Below, piece after piece: positions 11,278-24,420 of a stretch of 64,000 bases of DNA. Below the pieces are notes generated by a model. That model was not told where the DNA came from and searched no databases. It saw nothing but the letters and a program-made list of their open reading frames with translations. The DNA comes from Vanilla planifolia (lineage: Eukaryota; Streptophyta; Magnoliopsida; Asparagales; Orchidaceae): positions 9,543,958 to 9,607,957 of the forward strand of contig CM043875.1 in assembly GCA_023846275.1 (NCBI GenBank). Reading direction: 5' to 3'. A program made the position numbers and the translations under genes. How positions within the stretch are numbered: the first letter of the stretch is position 1; each line of letters starts with the position of its first letter.

Positions 11278-14200
11278 TGTCACACCTAGTTTTTTTCCAA
11301 AAACATGTGTAAGCAAAATCAAAATAATCATAATATGAAAACATACCTACACATGACAATATAAAAGATGTAAAATACTAACATATCTTAATCCATCAAC
11401 TTCCTCATTTACAAAACAAAAGCATAAATAATATACCAATAAAATTTAATAAATCTCTCAATTCAAATTCAATATAAGATAACACTATGAATAACTATCA
11501 AAGTTCAACAAAAAAGTATAATAAGCAACTACTAAGTTTAATATAATAGTTTGACATAATTTTGTGTCTAATAAAATACAAGTAATGATAAATAATAAAT
11601 CTACTACTATTAATGATGATATATAAGATGATAAATTATCTAATTAATATACTAATTCTAATAATCTCTAACTTCACTTCTACTCAACTTCTAGCTTCTT
11701 AATCTAGCAAAAATATAAAGTGAGTGAGTTGAAATGCTTAATACAAAATCCTTAAGTCATACTATAAAACTAATATAGTATAAGAAAGAAGTGTATAATA
11801 ACAAAATAAATCATATAAATTAATGATAATAATTTTTAACTATCACAAAAACATCACCATCTACTAGATAAGATAATACACTTCCTTATAATATGACTAA
11901 CTAGATGATTCTTATCTCTTTTCTGATCCAATATGCTCTTCTATCAAGATAATCAAGATTAGACCTAGCACTCTTATCACATTGTGTAATCCAACAATCC
12001 TCAAGGTAATACTAATCTGATGATCTAACTTCATAACGTTTTAATAGTCCTCATCAAGCACTTATAATCTTTACCACATCATTTGCTTTTCTATGAAACT
12101 AAATGTGTAACTATTCTCTCTTAGTACTATTTATATAATAGTTTCTAGCAAATCCTAATGATTCTTATCATGTAATTTAGTACTCCACTAAAAAGATCCA
12201 TTAATCACATGTAATTACCTTGAATCTAATAAAATAATGTAGTTAAACTTCCTATCTCTTAAGTCAACATGCTTCATCAAGGGTCAATTACATTCAATTC
12301 TTAATAAAAGTCATCTTTAACGTATAGTCTCCTACTATCTCTAATCCATGACTGACTAGTGTTGATTAGATTTTCTCAATTTGAATGTAACATGTAAGAA
12401 GTTCTCATCATGAATAATTAAATTCACTATCTAGATTCTTCATGTCCTCGTCGAGGCAATCTAGGGTTTTAACTTTAAGTCATATCTCAACTAAGATTGT
12501 TATCATTTGAATATCTAAAGGTTTTTATTAAACCTTAAAACTATTTGAAATATCTTAGCTCATTTTTTTAATATTTAGTTTGCCTTAATTTCATGTAAGA
12601 CCTTATCTCTCTATGCTAAACTTGGTATTCTCATACTCTTAGCTTTTACCTTTAGATACTATGTATAGTTGATTACTATTATAATTAAGTCTTGGTTCAC
12701 ACTAGTTTTATCAGTGACCCTTATGCCTCTAAGACAATCCTGAGTTATAATACTTATCCTAATGCTTCTCCTAAGCCATCATATATCTCCCAATATTACC
12801 ACTTAAGGTATCATAACACAGCATAAGAGCCTAATTAGGTTTACTTATGATCTGATCCAAAGAACCTTGTTTACCTAAAGATCTAGCTAACATTTATATC
12901 TTCTTATTTCTTTGGTCAAACTTAATACATTTCTAAATCTTATTCCAAGCTCTCTTTTTTACCTTCTTCCAAAGTCTTATTCAAGAGCTTTATTATTCAA
13001 GCTTTATTTGTAATGTGTATATAGGCTCACCATTTAATATAATTCAACACTAGAAGCATTATTTATAGGTTACTTTCTCATGAATTATTTTTAAACCTTA
13101 AAGCCTAATTCAAAAATTAGACTTACCTTACATATTCATTTTTAAGCAACTCAATTTGTAAACTCTTTTGAAAATTATCCATAAGACCTTAAAGACTAAA
13201 CTTAGCTTTAGCACTATTAGCCATAACCTAACACTTTGCTTGGCAACTATATCCTTACCCAACCTAGCATTCTTTTAATACGTCAAATGAAGTCCTTTGA
13301 AGCTTCTCAACAAGAAACCAAGGGTCATACACAACTTAAAAGCTATCTAATTTATCTTAATGGTTGAATCCATGCCTCCTATGTCTCAAAGAAGTAATGG
13401 CTCAATGCTTCCCAAGTATACACCCTAGGTAAACTTACACTTTGCTACAATAAATCTTAGGATTTTGACTAAATTTTTAAGTTTCAAATCTTAGTTTATC
13501 CCCTAGGCTAAGGTTTAATTTTTCCACAAAATAGTCCACATACTCTTGAGAATATTACAACAAAAAAGAACATTCATATCGTATCATAAAATGGAATAAC
13601 ATATACCATCTTTCTTTTTCAAGATTTTTTATTTCGTATAAGTTATTTCTTAGAAATGCATCTACATACAAGCATGAAATTTAATTTCTAGCAAATAAAT
13701 AATAAGAAAAAAAGGTTAACATATCTTGATTATAAGATCCATGCATTAAAATTTGCACTTTCATGCTCTAAAATGTTTCTAATGTTAATCATGCTAAACC
13801 TTACAAGTAGAATACATGCTTAGATCATTAAATAAGGCATTAACATTGGCACACTTTATGATCATGTATTAGATAGAGGTAGGTTACATCCACAAATAAC
13901 CATTCCAAGTCCATATTTCATAAATTTCAATAAACAAAGCTAAACATATAAGCATATGAACATGAATTTCACTTGGATTCATATTTAGTTAATAACACAA
14001 AGTCTTGTAATATTTCTTTAGCAAAATTACACAAGGAATGATAAAAAACCTGTATATATGATAAATAAGTTCTCTTAGTCATTAGTATAAGACGTTTCCC
14101 CATTTCTAAGTAATGTTTATGGAAGTAAATTGATAAGTGTTTATCAAAATCATTTTGCAAAGGTTCCACATACATTTTAGCAAGATAATTCTTTTTCATT

Positions 14201-15023
14201 ATTCCTTAGATTATAGCTATGTTTATTGTATGTACTCAAGCATCTTCCTACCTAGATGCTTATGTAGAAGACTTTTCCTTGGTTAGATGTTTTCTTACTT
14301 CAATACTTGAACCCTCCTTTTTTACAGCTTGGCTTGCTTTTCTCCTTGTTATTCTCTTTTTTGGCCTTCTCAATTTCCTTTTTTTGGCTAGGTCTTTCTA
14401 AAACCCCTATAAGCATGTCTTAAGGGCATAAATAGCCACAATCACACCTCCTTAATCCAAGAGCTTAAGAAAACTTAGCTAGGATTGGTCTAAGCCACTC
14501 TCACTAACTCTAAATTAAATCTCTTCTAATTAAACCTTTTGTCTAGACATATCTAACTCATAAAAGTTAAGAATCTAATAAGGATATGGTTAAGAGATAG
14601 TGCTATATCATATCCATATCTCTCATATTTGTTTCTTAAAATATTCATAAGCACAACTTACAATTTTCTCCTTTTAATATAATTTTTTATCCACCAACTA
14701 CTAAATTTTAGGATTCTTATCCAAATTTTTATTATATACTCATGGTTGAATAAGAATAATAATAAGGAATAAAATTAAGAATATAAATAAAATTATGAGC
14801 TCATTTTGAAGGAATTATGCCCAATCTTTTCAAGACGAGAGTGGTGCAACATAATGCTTGATATTCAACCATGCCTTCTAATTTTAGAATTTCAATATTC
14901 AAAATTTAATTTAACTGTATTAAAAATTTAAAAATATTTAATTCTTTAATTTTAAATCATAAGAAGACACATATCTTAGTTAAATAAATTGTAATAATTT
15001 TTTCAAAAATGCTGGGTGTAATA
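11278..15023 (-). mobile_element. Solo LTR 1 (gypsy-type) inside the left LTR of element A
   Basis: This 3746-bp block starts TGTCACACC and ends GGGTGTAATA (a decayed GGGTGTTACA) and interrupts an alignment that holds on both sides. The flanking pentamers cttaa (11273-11277) and gttaa (15024-15028) differ at one base, as expected for an aged target-site duplication. The ends and length suit the long LTRs of plant gypsy chromoviruses such as Tekay/Del, but with no internal domain that placement is inference. Minus orientation is favoured because its reverse complement shares landmarks with the LTR at 18287-21262. The open frames in it look like chance. Confidence 0.7.
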
Positions 15024-15028
15024 GTTAA
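15024..15028. other. Target-site duplication, right of solo LTR 1
   Basis: The pentamer gttaa abuts the GGGTGTAATA end and pairs with cttaa at 11273-11277. Confidence 0.55.
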
Positions 15029-15590
15029 TCTCTCAATTTGCAAGGACAATTTATGCATAAAACCTACATGACGTTCACAATACTTTCTATTATACTATTA
15101 TGATAAAGTGATCATATATGTTTGATTATCACATTAAATTTGATTAAACTAATATCATATAAACAAAATCATAATATATGACATTCTCTTGAGTCTTTAG
15201 CTCTTAATAAAAGTATATATCATATGCTAATGATCAATTATCAAACGAGTTTGACTTATTAATATGTTAAGATAATTTGCATTATACTAATATGATCTGT
15301 GCGATCATTTGATACAATATGCACATGAAATTTAGCACTAGTGTATGGAATTACATCATACAATATGAGAACCTCTATCAATCCTATACAATAGATCATT
15401 TTAGAACAAAATGTGCTAATCATATCATTCGGTTGTCAAGATGATTGTTTTAATTTCTTTCATCATAATATGATCATAGCGACATACTTATATGAATAAT
15501 ATCGTAAGAGAGTAACAACTACATTTATCTTCTTTGAGTAGCACAATTAGCCTTTGCATATTCCATAACCTATCTTGGGATTGATCTTAG

Positions 15591-15599
15591 TATAAAAGG
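15591..15599 (+). promoter_or_regulatory. TATA box of the element A left LTR
   Basis: TATAAAAGG follows the motif-rich U3 part and lies about 640 bp before the LTR end, so the LTR would have a long R/U5. The right LTR has ataatataata at the corresponding place (near 26910), a decayed version. Confidence 0.5.
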
Positions 15600-16250
15600 A
15601 AAGACATTTCCAAGGAAAAAAACTAATACTAAAAATTAAAAAATTAAGGGAACAAAAAGAAGAACTAAAATATTCTTGCAAACTTGATTGGAGCATTCAT
15701 TTATCTTAAGTAACTATATTTTTGTTGTTACAGCAAAACTTTACATTTGATTCATATTGGCAACATCTTTTCTTAATTTAGTTTGGTGTCACACATGTAT
15801 TCAGGTGCACCCTATCCATTATGCAAAATTGGAGTATCTTTGTGAAGGTTTACCTCTACCTATTACAAAAAAAAGATAATGATTTTGTTAATGGAAGCAT
15901 GGTCAAGTTGATTGGGGCCACATGTAGACAAACGTTTATTAAGCCACCAAAAAACTTATGTCTCCTTATTTATGCTTTACTTTACCTATTATATTTGGTT
16001 ATTATTTCAAAGCAAACACATTTATACAATTTTTTTTACTAAAGGGGATAGTTAAAATAACATATTATAAGAGTTATTAAGATAAATAATAAACTTCCTT
16101 ATGTTTTGAATTACTTGTTTGAATTTGAGTTGAGAAACTTATATTACTATTTTCCATGAGACTAAAATTATATTAAGTTCTCATTAAAACCCTAAAATTC
16201 ACCTTCCCCTTCACCACTTATGCTTTTTGATTTTTTATCATTTTAATAAG

Positions 16251-16262
16251 TGATATTAGAGA
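16251..16262 (+). other. Primer-binding site of element A (tRNA-iMet type, degenerate)
   Basis: TGATATTAGAGA matches TGGTATCAGAGC at 9 of 12 positions. It sits ten bases after the LTR end at 16240, and the gag relic begins just downstream. Position and sequence together support reverse transcription primed by initiator-Met tRNA. Confidence 0.6.
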
Positions 16263-16299
16263 GTGGTTCTATCGAAGAAAGAGAATCTTGAGAGAAGAT

Positions 16300-17010
16300 C
16301 TTACTTCATCTTCATTTGGTTTGGATGAACTACCTTCATTTAAGAAATAATCGTGGACAAACATCCTCTGTTTAATGGAAAGTTCTTTTGAACATGGAAA
16401 TATGCTTTTAAATAATTTATTTTATAAGATTATTTTAGTTTGTAATTTATATTTAAGCAACCCAACATCATTATTAATGATGTTACTGATAGATCTAGAT
16501 TTATAAGACCAACAAATGCTAGAGGAATGAATTATTTACATTGTACTTTGTGTCAATAGATTGGTATAAGGATATGTCACTTCACCACTTGATTTAAAGT
16601 CATGTAGGGGCTTGAAAATCTTTTTGATGTAAAAAAGATTGATCTTCTTGTTGAAGTCAAGCTTAAGAAGAAATAGAAAAAAAAGAAGCATCAAAGTAAA
16701 TTTGTCACAAACATCTCTAATGAAAATCACTTAGATAATAGTACATAAATTCTATCTAATTCTAATAAATATATTTCTAATCCTAGTGATCATTTATCTA
16801 ATTATTTTGATAAGTTAGCTCTTAAGCATAAGAAATTAATTACTATGTATGTTGGCCTTAGAAAAACTTATATTAACAATGAAAATAAAGTAAATGATTT
16901 ACCAAAAGTGATGTGATAATCTTAAAGAAGAAAATGTTTTATTATTTGAAAAATTGAAAGAATATATTCCCTTAATTTCTAAGTTAAACTATTACTCCTC
17001 ACCTTGGCTG
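16300..17010 (+). pseudogene. Element A gag, N-terminal part (broken)
   Basis: Copia Gag forms the capsid of the virus-like particle. The start of the domain is readable at 16362-16421 as HPLFNGKFF, stop, TWKYAFK, stop, FI, which matches the 'PxFxGxxFxxWKxxMxxFI' opening of plant copia Gag. Further on, about 16790-16985 reads as a Lys/Glu/Leu-rich stretch (DKLALKHKKLITMY, then KEENVLLFEKLKEY) like the coiled-coil linker before the zinc knuckle in SIRE/Maximus Gag. Much of the central UBN2-like domain is missing or unreadable. Stops and frameshifts are frequent. The rest of gag lies beyond a motif-rich segment and solo LTR 2. Confidence 0.6.
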
Positions 17011-17089
17011 GCCAAGGTATATTATTTTTATTTTATTTTATCAATTAAATACTTATAAATTTGAGTGATTAAGTTAAATTACTACTAAT

Positions 17090-17835
17090 TATACTTTGAT
17101 GAGAATCACACAATACAATGGTAGATGATATAGTATGATGAGAAAAGAAACCTTTTTGAAAGTTGTGAATATTATATTATAACATACTGATTAATCGTAT
17201 AATATGATTGAGAAATAGAAGCAATTAGGATGCAAGATTAAGCAAGCTATTAAAGAAAATATTTGTCATATGAGTATGATTCGGTGATCATATAAGTATG
17301 ATGATGTGGTGAACATTAATGGTCAGGCATGATTAATAGGCTAAGGAAGAAGTTTTTATATCATACAATGTGATCACAACAATTCATATGATGCAATCTA
17401 GTAAGGAGAAATATGAATAGGTACAAAATTCAATTTATGATCATACAAGATTGATGCACTTCGTATGAGAAACCATACAAAGTTAGTCTAACTGATACTG
17501 TCATCATACAGATATGAAATCATAAATCATACTTGAATGATAACAAGAGGAAACAATTTTACTATGTTTGATGAGTTATGAGACCTAGTGGATAATACAA
17601 TATAATTACCATAGTCGTATAAGTATGGTCAATCTAATTGAAGCATCAGATATAAGAATAATTAGATTATGATGTGAGAAGTGGTATATAAGTATATTGT
17701 AATTGTAAGAATGGTGGGATAATACAATTACAATCAATATGATTAATAGTCAATTAAAAGAGATTTAGCTCATCATACATATGAAATTGTCATGATACTA
17801 GTATGGTATAGAGAAATTGAATAAATAGGTTTTTG
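17090..17835. repeat. Patch of short ATCATA/TATGAT palindromes within element A
   Basis: This patch between the two gag pieces is crowded with half-sites and imperfect palindromes, for example catatgagtatgat (17267-17280) and gatcatataagtatgatg (17286-17303). It interrupts what should be continuous gag sequence. No coding signal is left in it. Confidence 0.5.
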
Positions 17836-18286
17836 GTATTTAAGTTTCTTTGGATTTTGACTATTAGAGTTGAGGTGCCTTAGATCAAACAATTGAAAAT
17901 AATTTGGATAAAGGTAATTACACTATGATTAAGGAAAGTTGGAACATGTGATTATCATGATCTTATCTTAGCCACAAATCCTAAAGAGATGGATAAGGGA
18001 TTTATGGCCACTTATGTATAAGATGTTATGCTTAATTATTTTAGCAAACCCTAGGCAACCTTCTAACTTAGAAGATTAAATTGAGACAAGGATGACACAA
18101 TACCATGAACTAGAGGAGAAATAAATTATAAGAAATGAAGGAAAATGAGATAGAACTCCTTAGAAAAGACCTCTACATGATTAAGGTATGATGAATCTCA
18201 AGATTACACAACTAAATCTAGATATTCTTAAGATTAATCAATTAGCTATTTTGTTGTAATGTTGTGTTTGATGTGGTATCACGTTA

Positions 18287-21262
18287 TGTAATATCCTTCT
18301 CTTTCTTGAAACTCTTCAAGAAGATGAATAAATGTGTTAAAAAAAATTAAAAGGATTTATTAAAAATGTGATTATGCCATTCTTGATATAATTGTAATGA
18401 TTCATGAATGATTTCTCCATCAAATATTATTTAAGCCATGCATGTTCATCAATCTAGCCATACATGAGAAATGTATGATGGGGTTTGTGAATATATGTTT
18501 ATTAAAGTTGAGATTTCTTCTTAATTCAACAAATAAATTTGAAATTTGAATTTCATGAGGATTTATGATAGCTTTATACCTTACTCAAGGCATGACATAT
18601 AGATTTATGATTAAAAGCATGCTAGACAAGGATCCCTTGTTGATTTCATAAGATCACATGTAAATTAGGAGTTTTTGCTTGAAACATATTGGCATGTTTT
18701 TTGCTGAAGAATAAAATGATTCCAATTTAAATGTTAACATAAATCAATGGCTTGATTTTTGTTGAAATTCTTGTAATTGCAATATTCAATCTATATGATA
18801 TTAACTGTCATGATTTTTTTAGCTTATGTTATATAAATTCTCTAAGTGAGAATATGAGAAGATGTGAATAATTCCTATTTTTTTACCAAGAATCGTATGC
18901 CATGCAATAGTCAAATTTTTATGCTCACATGTTGATTTTGCTAGGTGTTATGCTACATACTACATAATATTTTTGTGAAGTAGTACAATTTTAGGTTTTA
19001 AACTTAAGTACTACAAGATGATGAGAACTTAAAACCATGGAAGCTCAAGTGAGAAATTGGTAGAATCCTTTTTTGGTACAATTAAGCCTAGTCTAGGACA
19101 ATAGAAATTAGGATAGAGACCAAAACCTAGTGAAAAACCTTATTCTTGCAACCATGTAGTGCATTGCCTTGGTTTTGCTTGGGAAACTAGTTACTAGCTT
19201 AGTTAAGCGATGAAGATGCTCACCTATGACTTTGGAATGAACTAAATGAATTCTAAGGTATATTAAAGTCCTCAATCTTGTTATGAAAGCTTGTAGGCTT
19301 GGTTGGAGGCCTTCAAAGAGGACTAGGTTTATTAAGGCTTTGATTAGGTTTGTAGGAATTTGGTATATTTTAACTAAGTCTAGTTTAGGTAAGTTTAGTT
19401 TATAATTGATAGTCAAAGACATGAATTTAAAGAAAACCTTAGATAAGGATTATTATTCTAATGGAACCCTTAGATGATAAATTAGAGGTGATATAAAGTT
19501 TATGTATTTCAAGGATAAGGAGTTAATATAGAAATGAATTAAGATAGACTAAATAAGGTAATGTTAGATAGACTTAGGTCTTGATTTATATGAAATAAAA
19601 TCTAAGATTAAAATCTAAGATTAGATTGTGGGTAACAAAACTTGGTGAGTCTTATGCATGTTTGGAATAAGACCATTGGATGGAGTAGGCCCTAAAGAAA
19701 GATGCTAACTTTGATTAAGTAAAAATTTTCTTACTCTTGTAATGGATAAACTTTAGGCTAGGATTGGTTAATTTGGATAAGACACTGAGTAACCCAATAG
19801 CCTCTTAGGTCATAGGTTAACTTTTTAGATGGTGATCTATAGAGCTGTGTAAGTGGCTTAGGAGAGATTTAAGATGAAAACATTGGTGTAGACTAGACTA
19901 GATGACAAAGGAATCATCACTGGGACTTATGTGAACCCAAAGTAATGAGTAACTATGTTTTGAAAAGAAGCATAAGGGTTAAACTAAGAATATAACTTGA
20001 GTGAGAGCCTAAGGGTAGATAGATAGGCAAAATGATTCTAGATAGGACTCTAAACAAGCTAAAGGAAAAGTCTAATTAGTAGAAAAACTTTTGAATTTAT
20101 TATATTATCTAAATAACTAGATTAAGGGTTTAGAGTTAACATTAGAACATTCTTAATAATAATGTGATTTTTAGATGATTGATTAAGGAATTCTAAGGAA
20201 ACCCTAGATATTAGATAGTAATAGTTTTAATTAATAGTAATGTGATAAATAAATAAATCTTAGTAAGGTGATAATCTTTGATGTAGTGGACCATAGGTTT
20301 GGATCGTCAAGCTAGTGAGATGCTTCTTAGAAAAAATTACTAGTTTATATGTTTACAATATTTCATAGAAAAAAATGTTGGTTTATATTACTATGACACA
20401 TCTTGAAAAAGAGTGCTAGTTTATGTGGTTATGACACATCTTGAAAAATAGTGCTAATTTATATGATGATAGATCGTGAATTGGATTGCAAGGGATTAGA
20501 GATAATTTTAGATTTTTGTTGGTCATTAGACATGAATTGGTTGGTTTATGTATTACTTTATTTTAGACATGACATTTTTGTGCCTATTGCATGAATTATT
20601 TATCATGATTTAGATCTTATCTTGATTTATACTTCTTGTATATTATTATTACATTACCTTAGATTACATGTGACTTTTGTAGTGTGACTTGAGGATTCCT
20701 TATTAGTCTTTGGCTCACACCACTTATTTTCACATGATGGATAATGGAGATAGAATATGCATATGAGCCCTTGATATAAGGAATTGTGGATTTACTTTAT
20801 AGTTGTAGTTGTTTACATTTTATTAGATTAAGATATTGATCCATTTTAATTTGATGATGTAATAACTATACATTTATATTGTTTTAGTTTTTATTATTGG
20901 ACTCTATTTTGTATCAAATTTATTTGAAGAACTTCAATGTTAGACATTTTATTATCTTTCTGTGTTACTTCTTTAAGGATCTAGATGTTGGATGCTTCAA
21001 TTTGGGCATGTAGATTATTTGCATGCTACATGACACTTTGGCACCTTGTATGTATCATTATAATTAGGAAGTTATCTCAGCTCAGGATGAATTGATTCTT
21101 AAGTCATTTGGATGATCCTCTAGTAGGGTGGCTTGGTTCTGGTGGGGATCATAGCATGAGTTTGGTACAGATTGGGGAATCATAACTCTCACTTTGGGTA
21201 TCAAGTTTAGGGAGTGAAAGCATGATTAGCCAATTGTAATAATAGGTCTAAGGGTTATTACA
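18287..21262 (+). mobile_element. Solo LTR 2 (gypsy-type) inside element A gag
   Basis: This 2976-bp block begins TGTAATATCC and ends GGGTTATTACA and separates the gag halves of element A. Parts resemble the reverse complement of solo LTR 1: gtggcttaggagag against gatggcttaggagaag, followed in both by tgtgaacc and later gcataagggt. The two would then be members of one family in opposite orientation. The flanking pentamers (cgtta and tttca) do not match, so a target-site duplication is not supported. The 104-codon minus-strand frame at 19108-19422 is not protein-like and I do not regard it as a gene. Confidence 0.55.
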
Positions 21263-21316
21263 TTTCATGATTAAAAAAATTAAAAAGGTTAGATGTGACA
21301 TGAATAAAATAATTAT

Positions 21317-21860
21317 AAAATATGACTTTGTGTTTCTTGAGGGCATGCTTCATATATTAATTCTCTAGTTTTACAAAATAAGATGCTCAAGGATGATAAT
21401 GTTGAGATGAAAAAGAATGTGATTGAATTTGCCATGGTTGAAAAGGAACTCAATGACTAGAAATAAAAATTTACTATTGTAGCATCATATCGTTCCTCTC
21501 ATACTCACTCAGTTACACATGTCTCACCATGTTCTATCTTATACTCATGTGAAAAGTGATAGCTTATTTGCGTCAAATTGTAGATTGAAGAGATCATCTA
21601 TTCATATGACCAATGCATCATAAATAACTTCTTTGCATACATCTCACTCTCATGCTAAATCTACTATTGATTTCAATTGTTCTAGTAGACGTGGACACAT
21701 CTCTCTTAAATGCCCAATTAAGGAATCAATTAATATGAAAAGAAATAAATATGAATGGATTTCTAAAGGAACATATGTAAAGAATATTTTTACAAAAACA
21801 TTTTTCACATGCTACCATTTTGTACCTAAGATGGTTTGGTTCCTTAAAATTAAAGCCTAA
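21317..21860 (+). pseudogene. Element A gag, C-terminal part with decayed zinc knuckle
   Basis: The reading frame at 21633-21860 ends with the Gag CCHC region and tail of SIRE/Maximus-type copia elements: RRGHISLKCPIKES, then KYEWISKGTYVKN and PKMVWFLKIKA. Compared with the C-x2-C-x4-H-x4-C knuckle, the first two cysteines have become Phe and Ser, while the His and last Cys remain (GHISLKC). Such a knuckle could no longer bind zinc normally. Upstream, 21370-21450 reads KKNVIEFAMVEKELND, which aligns with element B's LRKCAMIENKLNDLK (57152-57195). Downstream, where protease and integrase should follow, none is seen. Confidence 0.75.
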
Positions 21861-23340
21861 GCATGTGTGTAGATTTTACTCCATATAAAGGACCTATGGT
21901 GATAAACCTTGCATTTTGAGCTCTAGTTTTAAAACACTCAAAACATTTTCTATTGATGAGTAAACATGGTCCTCTACTTAATAATTTAAGTATATTTAAT
22001 AAAATCTGATCTTGAAGGATAAGCTACCATTCAAGAATTAAGCACTTTCCATACTGAGGTGTTTCATTAGATGATGAAATGATAAGGAAATAATGCATAG
22101 CACATTAAGCTCAAGTCACCTATATTCTAGATTAGTTAAGATGTAGAGAGTTATGTTCTTGGAGTTTATTAGAATCAAGATAAAATGAATTAGAAACCAC
22201 ATGGTTGTAAGAGAATGTGAACCAATCTAAAAGTAATAGGAGAAAATGTAAAACCTAGTTGGTCATACATTTATGATATATCCATTATACACTTACAAAT
22301 TTATGATCATCAAATACCTAAATACGCATGATACATAGTTTATACATATATGATTTGTACATCATGTATGACACCTTTCTATGAACAGGTTAGAAGAGAA
22401 AACAATGAGTCAGATTAGTACAATAAAATATTCATACCAAAGATATGCCAGGAAATATTTGTAAGTTTACAAATTGCATTAATTAGATTTTTATGATAAG
22501 TACATTATAGTAAGACAATTATTGAACATATATAAACAAAAATTGAAAACTATTGACTTATTAAGTACAGAGTTCATATGTCTATAATTAGGTTATTTTA
22601 CATATGTGGCATAGCATCATTTACAGTTGTAGATAGTCAGATATGATCAATTATAAGTCTAGGATGATCTTGATCTTATATTATTATGATTAAAAAACCA
22701 AACTAACTAAGCATATTATGTTTGAACTTGTATGAGTATGCTATCATACATTATGTCATGTATTAATTTAGGCAAATATTAAATAATCTTGTATGATCTC
22801 CACATTTGAATACATATGATTTACAAAATGGTTAAGAAGAATGCAATAATTGGACAAGTATGAATTTTCTTGCCACAACAATGCAATCTTTTCATCTTAA
22901 CAAGACAACAAGACCTATATGATTTGAACATTTATGATCAAATGATTAGCCATGTACTGAGACTACTTCAAGATTACCATTAATGGTATTTAATAGAACA
23001 TCTTGTATGATCAGTATAGGTGTATTAGTAAGAACTTCATTGATGTAATAAAGTTACTAGGACAATTTTGTAACCTAAATTTAATTAGGTGTGAAAATGG
23101 AAGCTAAATTGCCATGATAGGGTTCCTCAATGGTCATTTTTATGATCAAAATCTCCAACATATATTTATTCAACTTCATCTTCCCCTAAAAGTGCAAGAC
23201 TCCATTTTCCACACAATGTTTACTCAAGTAATCTCTATTTATCATAATGAGTTGTTTTACATATCTTATGTCTAAAAAATATGCATAAAAGCATAAATGT
23301 GTAATAATTTTTGGATTATTCAATGTGTTGAAATGTCATA
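21861..23340. other. Spacer in place of pol, element A, rich in TATGAT palindromes
   Basis: In an autonomous copia element this position would hold protease, integrase, RT and RNase H, together over 3 kb. Here about 1.5 kb has no recognisable pol peptide in any frame. From about 22250 to 23060 it is dense in catgtatgac, tatgat and gatcat words. Element B has a shorter spacer of the same character (57641-58690). Confidence 0.5.
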
Positions 23341-23399
23341 GAACTAAGAGACAACCTCCTAAAAAAACACTTTTTCCTAGCTATACATTAAACGAAGAG

Positions 23400-24420
23400 C
23401 ATTATAGACAAAGGAATGTGCCATTAATATACCTAAATTGATCAATGCTAATTTAGAATTTAAGAGCGGTGACCTAGTCTTGTTCTACTTTGATATAATA
23501 GGTTTACAGGAAGCCTTGCAACTAAGGCATTAATTTAATAGTATGATGATCAAATATTCCCATGCTAATTTCAAAATTTCAAACAATTTTCGTGTAGCTA
23601 GATCATACCTACTTTAGATCCTAGTTGAAATCACAAAGGAGGTTCTAAATGGATTCTTTAGATTGCCTTTAGTTAGTCCAACCTTATGGTTAGATTGCAA
23701 AAATTTAAGTTTTGATTGGACTGAGGTTAACAGAGTGATCTATAACTTTATTATTGGATGGAACGTGCAAAAGGTCAAGCTCTTTTCATAAAAGGCTTAT
23801 ATTGTACAATATTTTATATGTAATACATTCATCCCAAAAAGAGGTGATAGATACCGTATTACACCTTGGCTATCTATTCCCACTTATTATTGCATGAAGA
23901 AGGAGCCCTTTAACATTCTTGAAACAATTTTTAGGTTAATGACAAAAAACCTCTTGGTCATGAACCAAAACTACAAGAAAAAGATCAATCTAAGTTTTGG
24001 ACACTTAATCACACCATTTATAAGTTTCAAATATAACATAAGGACATTTCAAATATGAAGAGGATATAGTAATTTGTGAAATCATACTCAACAAGGGGTG
24101 TTGGAGATCAATTGGTTGAAGAACAACTAGCTATATAAGAATATCAAGGTCCACAACCCTTACTTGATATTGCTCCTCATATTGAAACACACTAATCATC
24201 AACTACAACAGCTTAACAAGATAATGCATCACATGATTCATTTCTCTTTACATTCAAATCCTTAGAATTACACATGGATGCAAGCTTTAGTAAATTAGAA
24301 GACCAACTTTGATTGTTTAAAAATGAGGTTTATATTAAACTTTAAATTTTATCCAAATTATTTGTTGAACTAAAAGGAAAAATTGACTCCAAGGGAATTT
24401 GAGAAACACTTTTATGCATG
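23400..24420 (+). pseudogene. Element A second ORF, PF20167-like plant retrotransposon protein (broken)
   Basis: Peptides readable across frames include FRVARSYLL, EITKEVLNGFFRLPLVSP, YIVQYFICNTFIPKRGDR, EPFNILETIFRLMTKNLL and FGHLITPFISF. Their order and spacing resemble the 'putative plant transposon protein' domain (PF20167), which occurs in ORFs of many plant LTR elements and has no established biochemical role. Element B has the same protein (LQLMHPISNTMIKYF, then SIIETIFRIMNKIL), so it is a family component. The C-terminal part (24230-24330) reads SLELHMDASFSKLEDQL, a weak coiled coil. Stops and frameshifts are common. The domain name is assigned from memory of the family pattern and needs a profile search. 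Confidence 0.55.

Larger units (their letters stand above)
8953..16240 (+). repeat. Left LTR of element A (interrupted twice)
   Basis: It aligns in pieces with the right LTR: 8953-9580 with about 25163-25800 (shared ggctcaaggatg, ctttcaaaccat, tttaggaat(a/g)ttatag, catgcatgc), 10785-11277 with 25830-26330 (shared ataatataaatgactttaaaa), and 15029-16240 with 26350-27690. It ends ttttttatCA at 16240, ten bases before the primer-binding site. The R/U5 part keeps a degenerate form of the plant copia 'ggacgtaggca' segment near 15915. Its start is less certain than the right LTR's, because TG has apparently become TA. Confidence 0.7.

Noticed and set aside
11065-11331. 88-codon minus-strand open frame
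   Set aside because: It crosses the junction between the element A LTR and solo LTR 1, so it cannot be an ancestral gene.
19108-19422. 104-codon minus-strand open frame
   Set aside because: It lies inside solo LTR 2, has low-complexity composition and no recognisable motif. A frame of this length can occur by chance in non-coding DNA.
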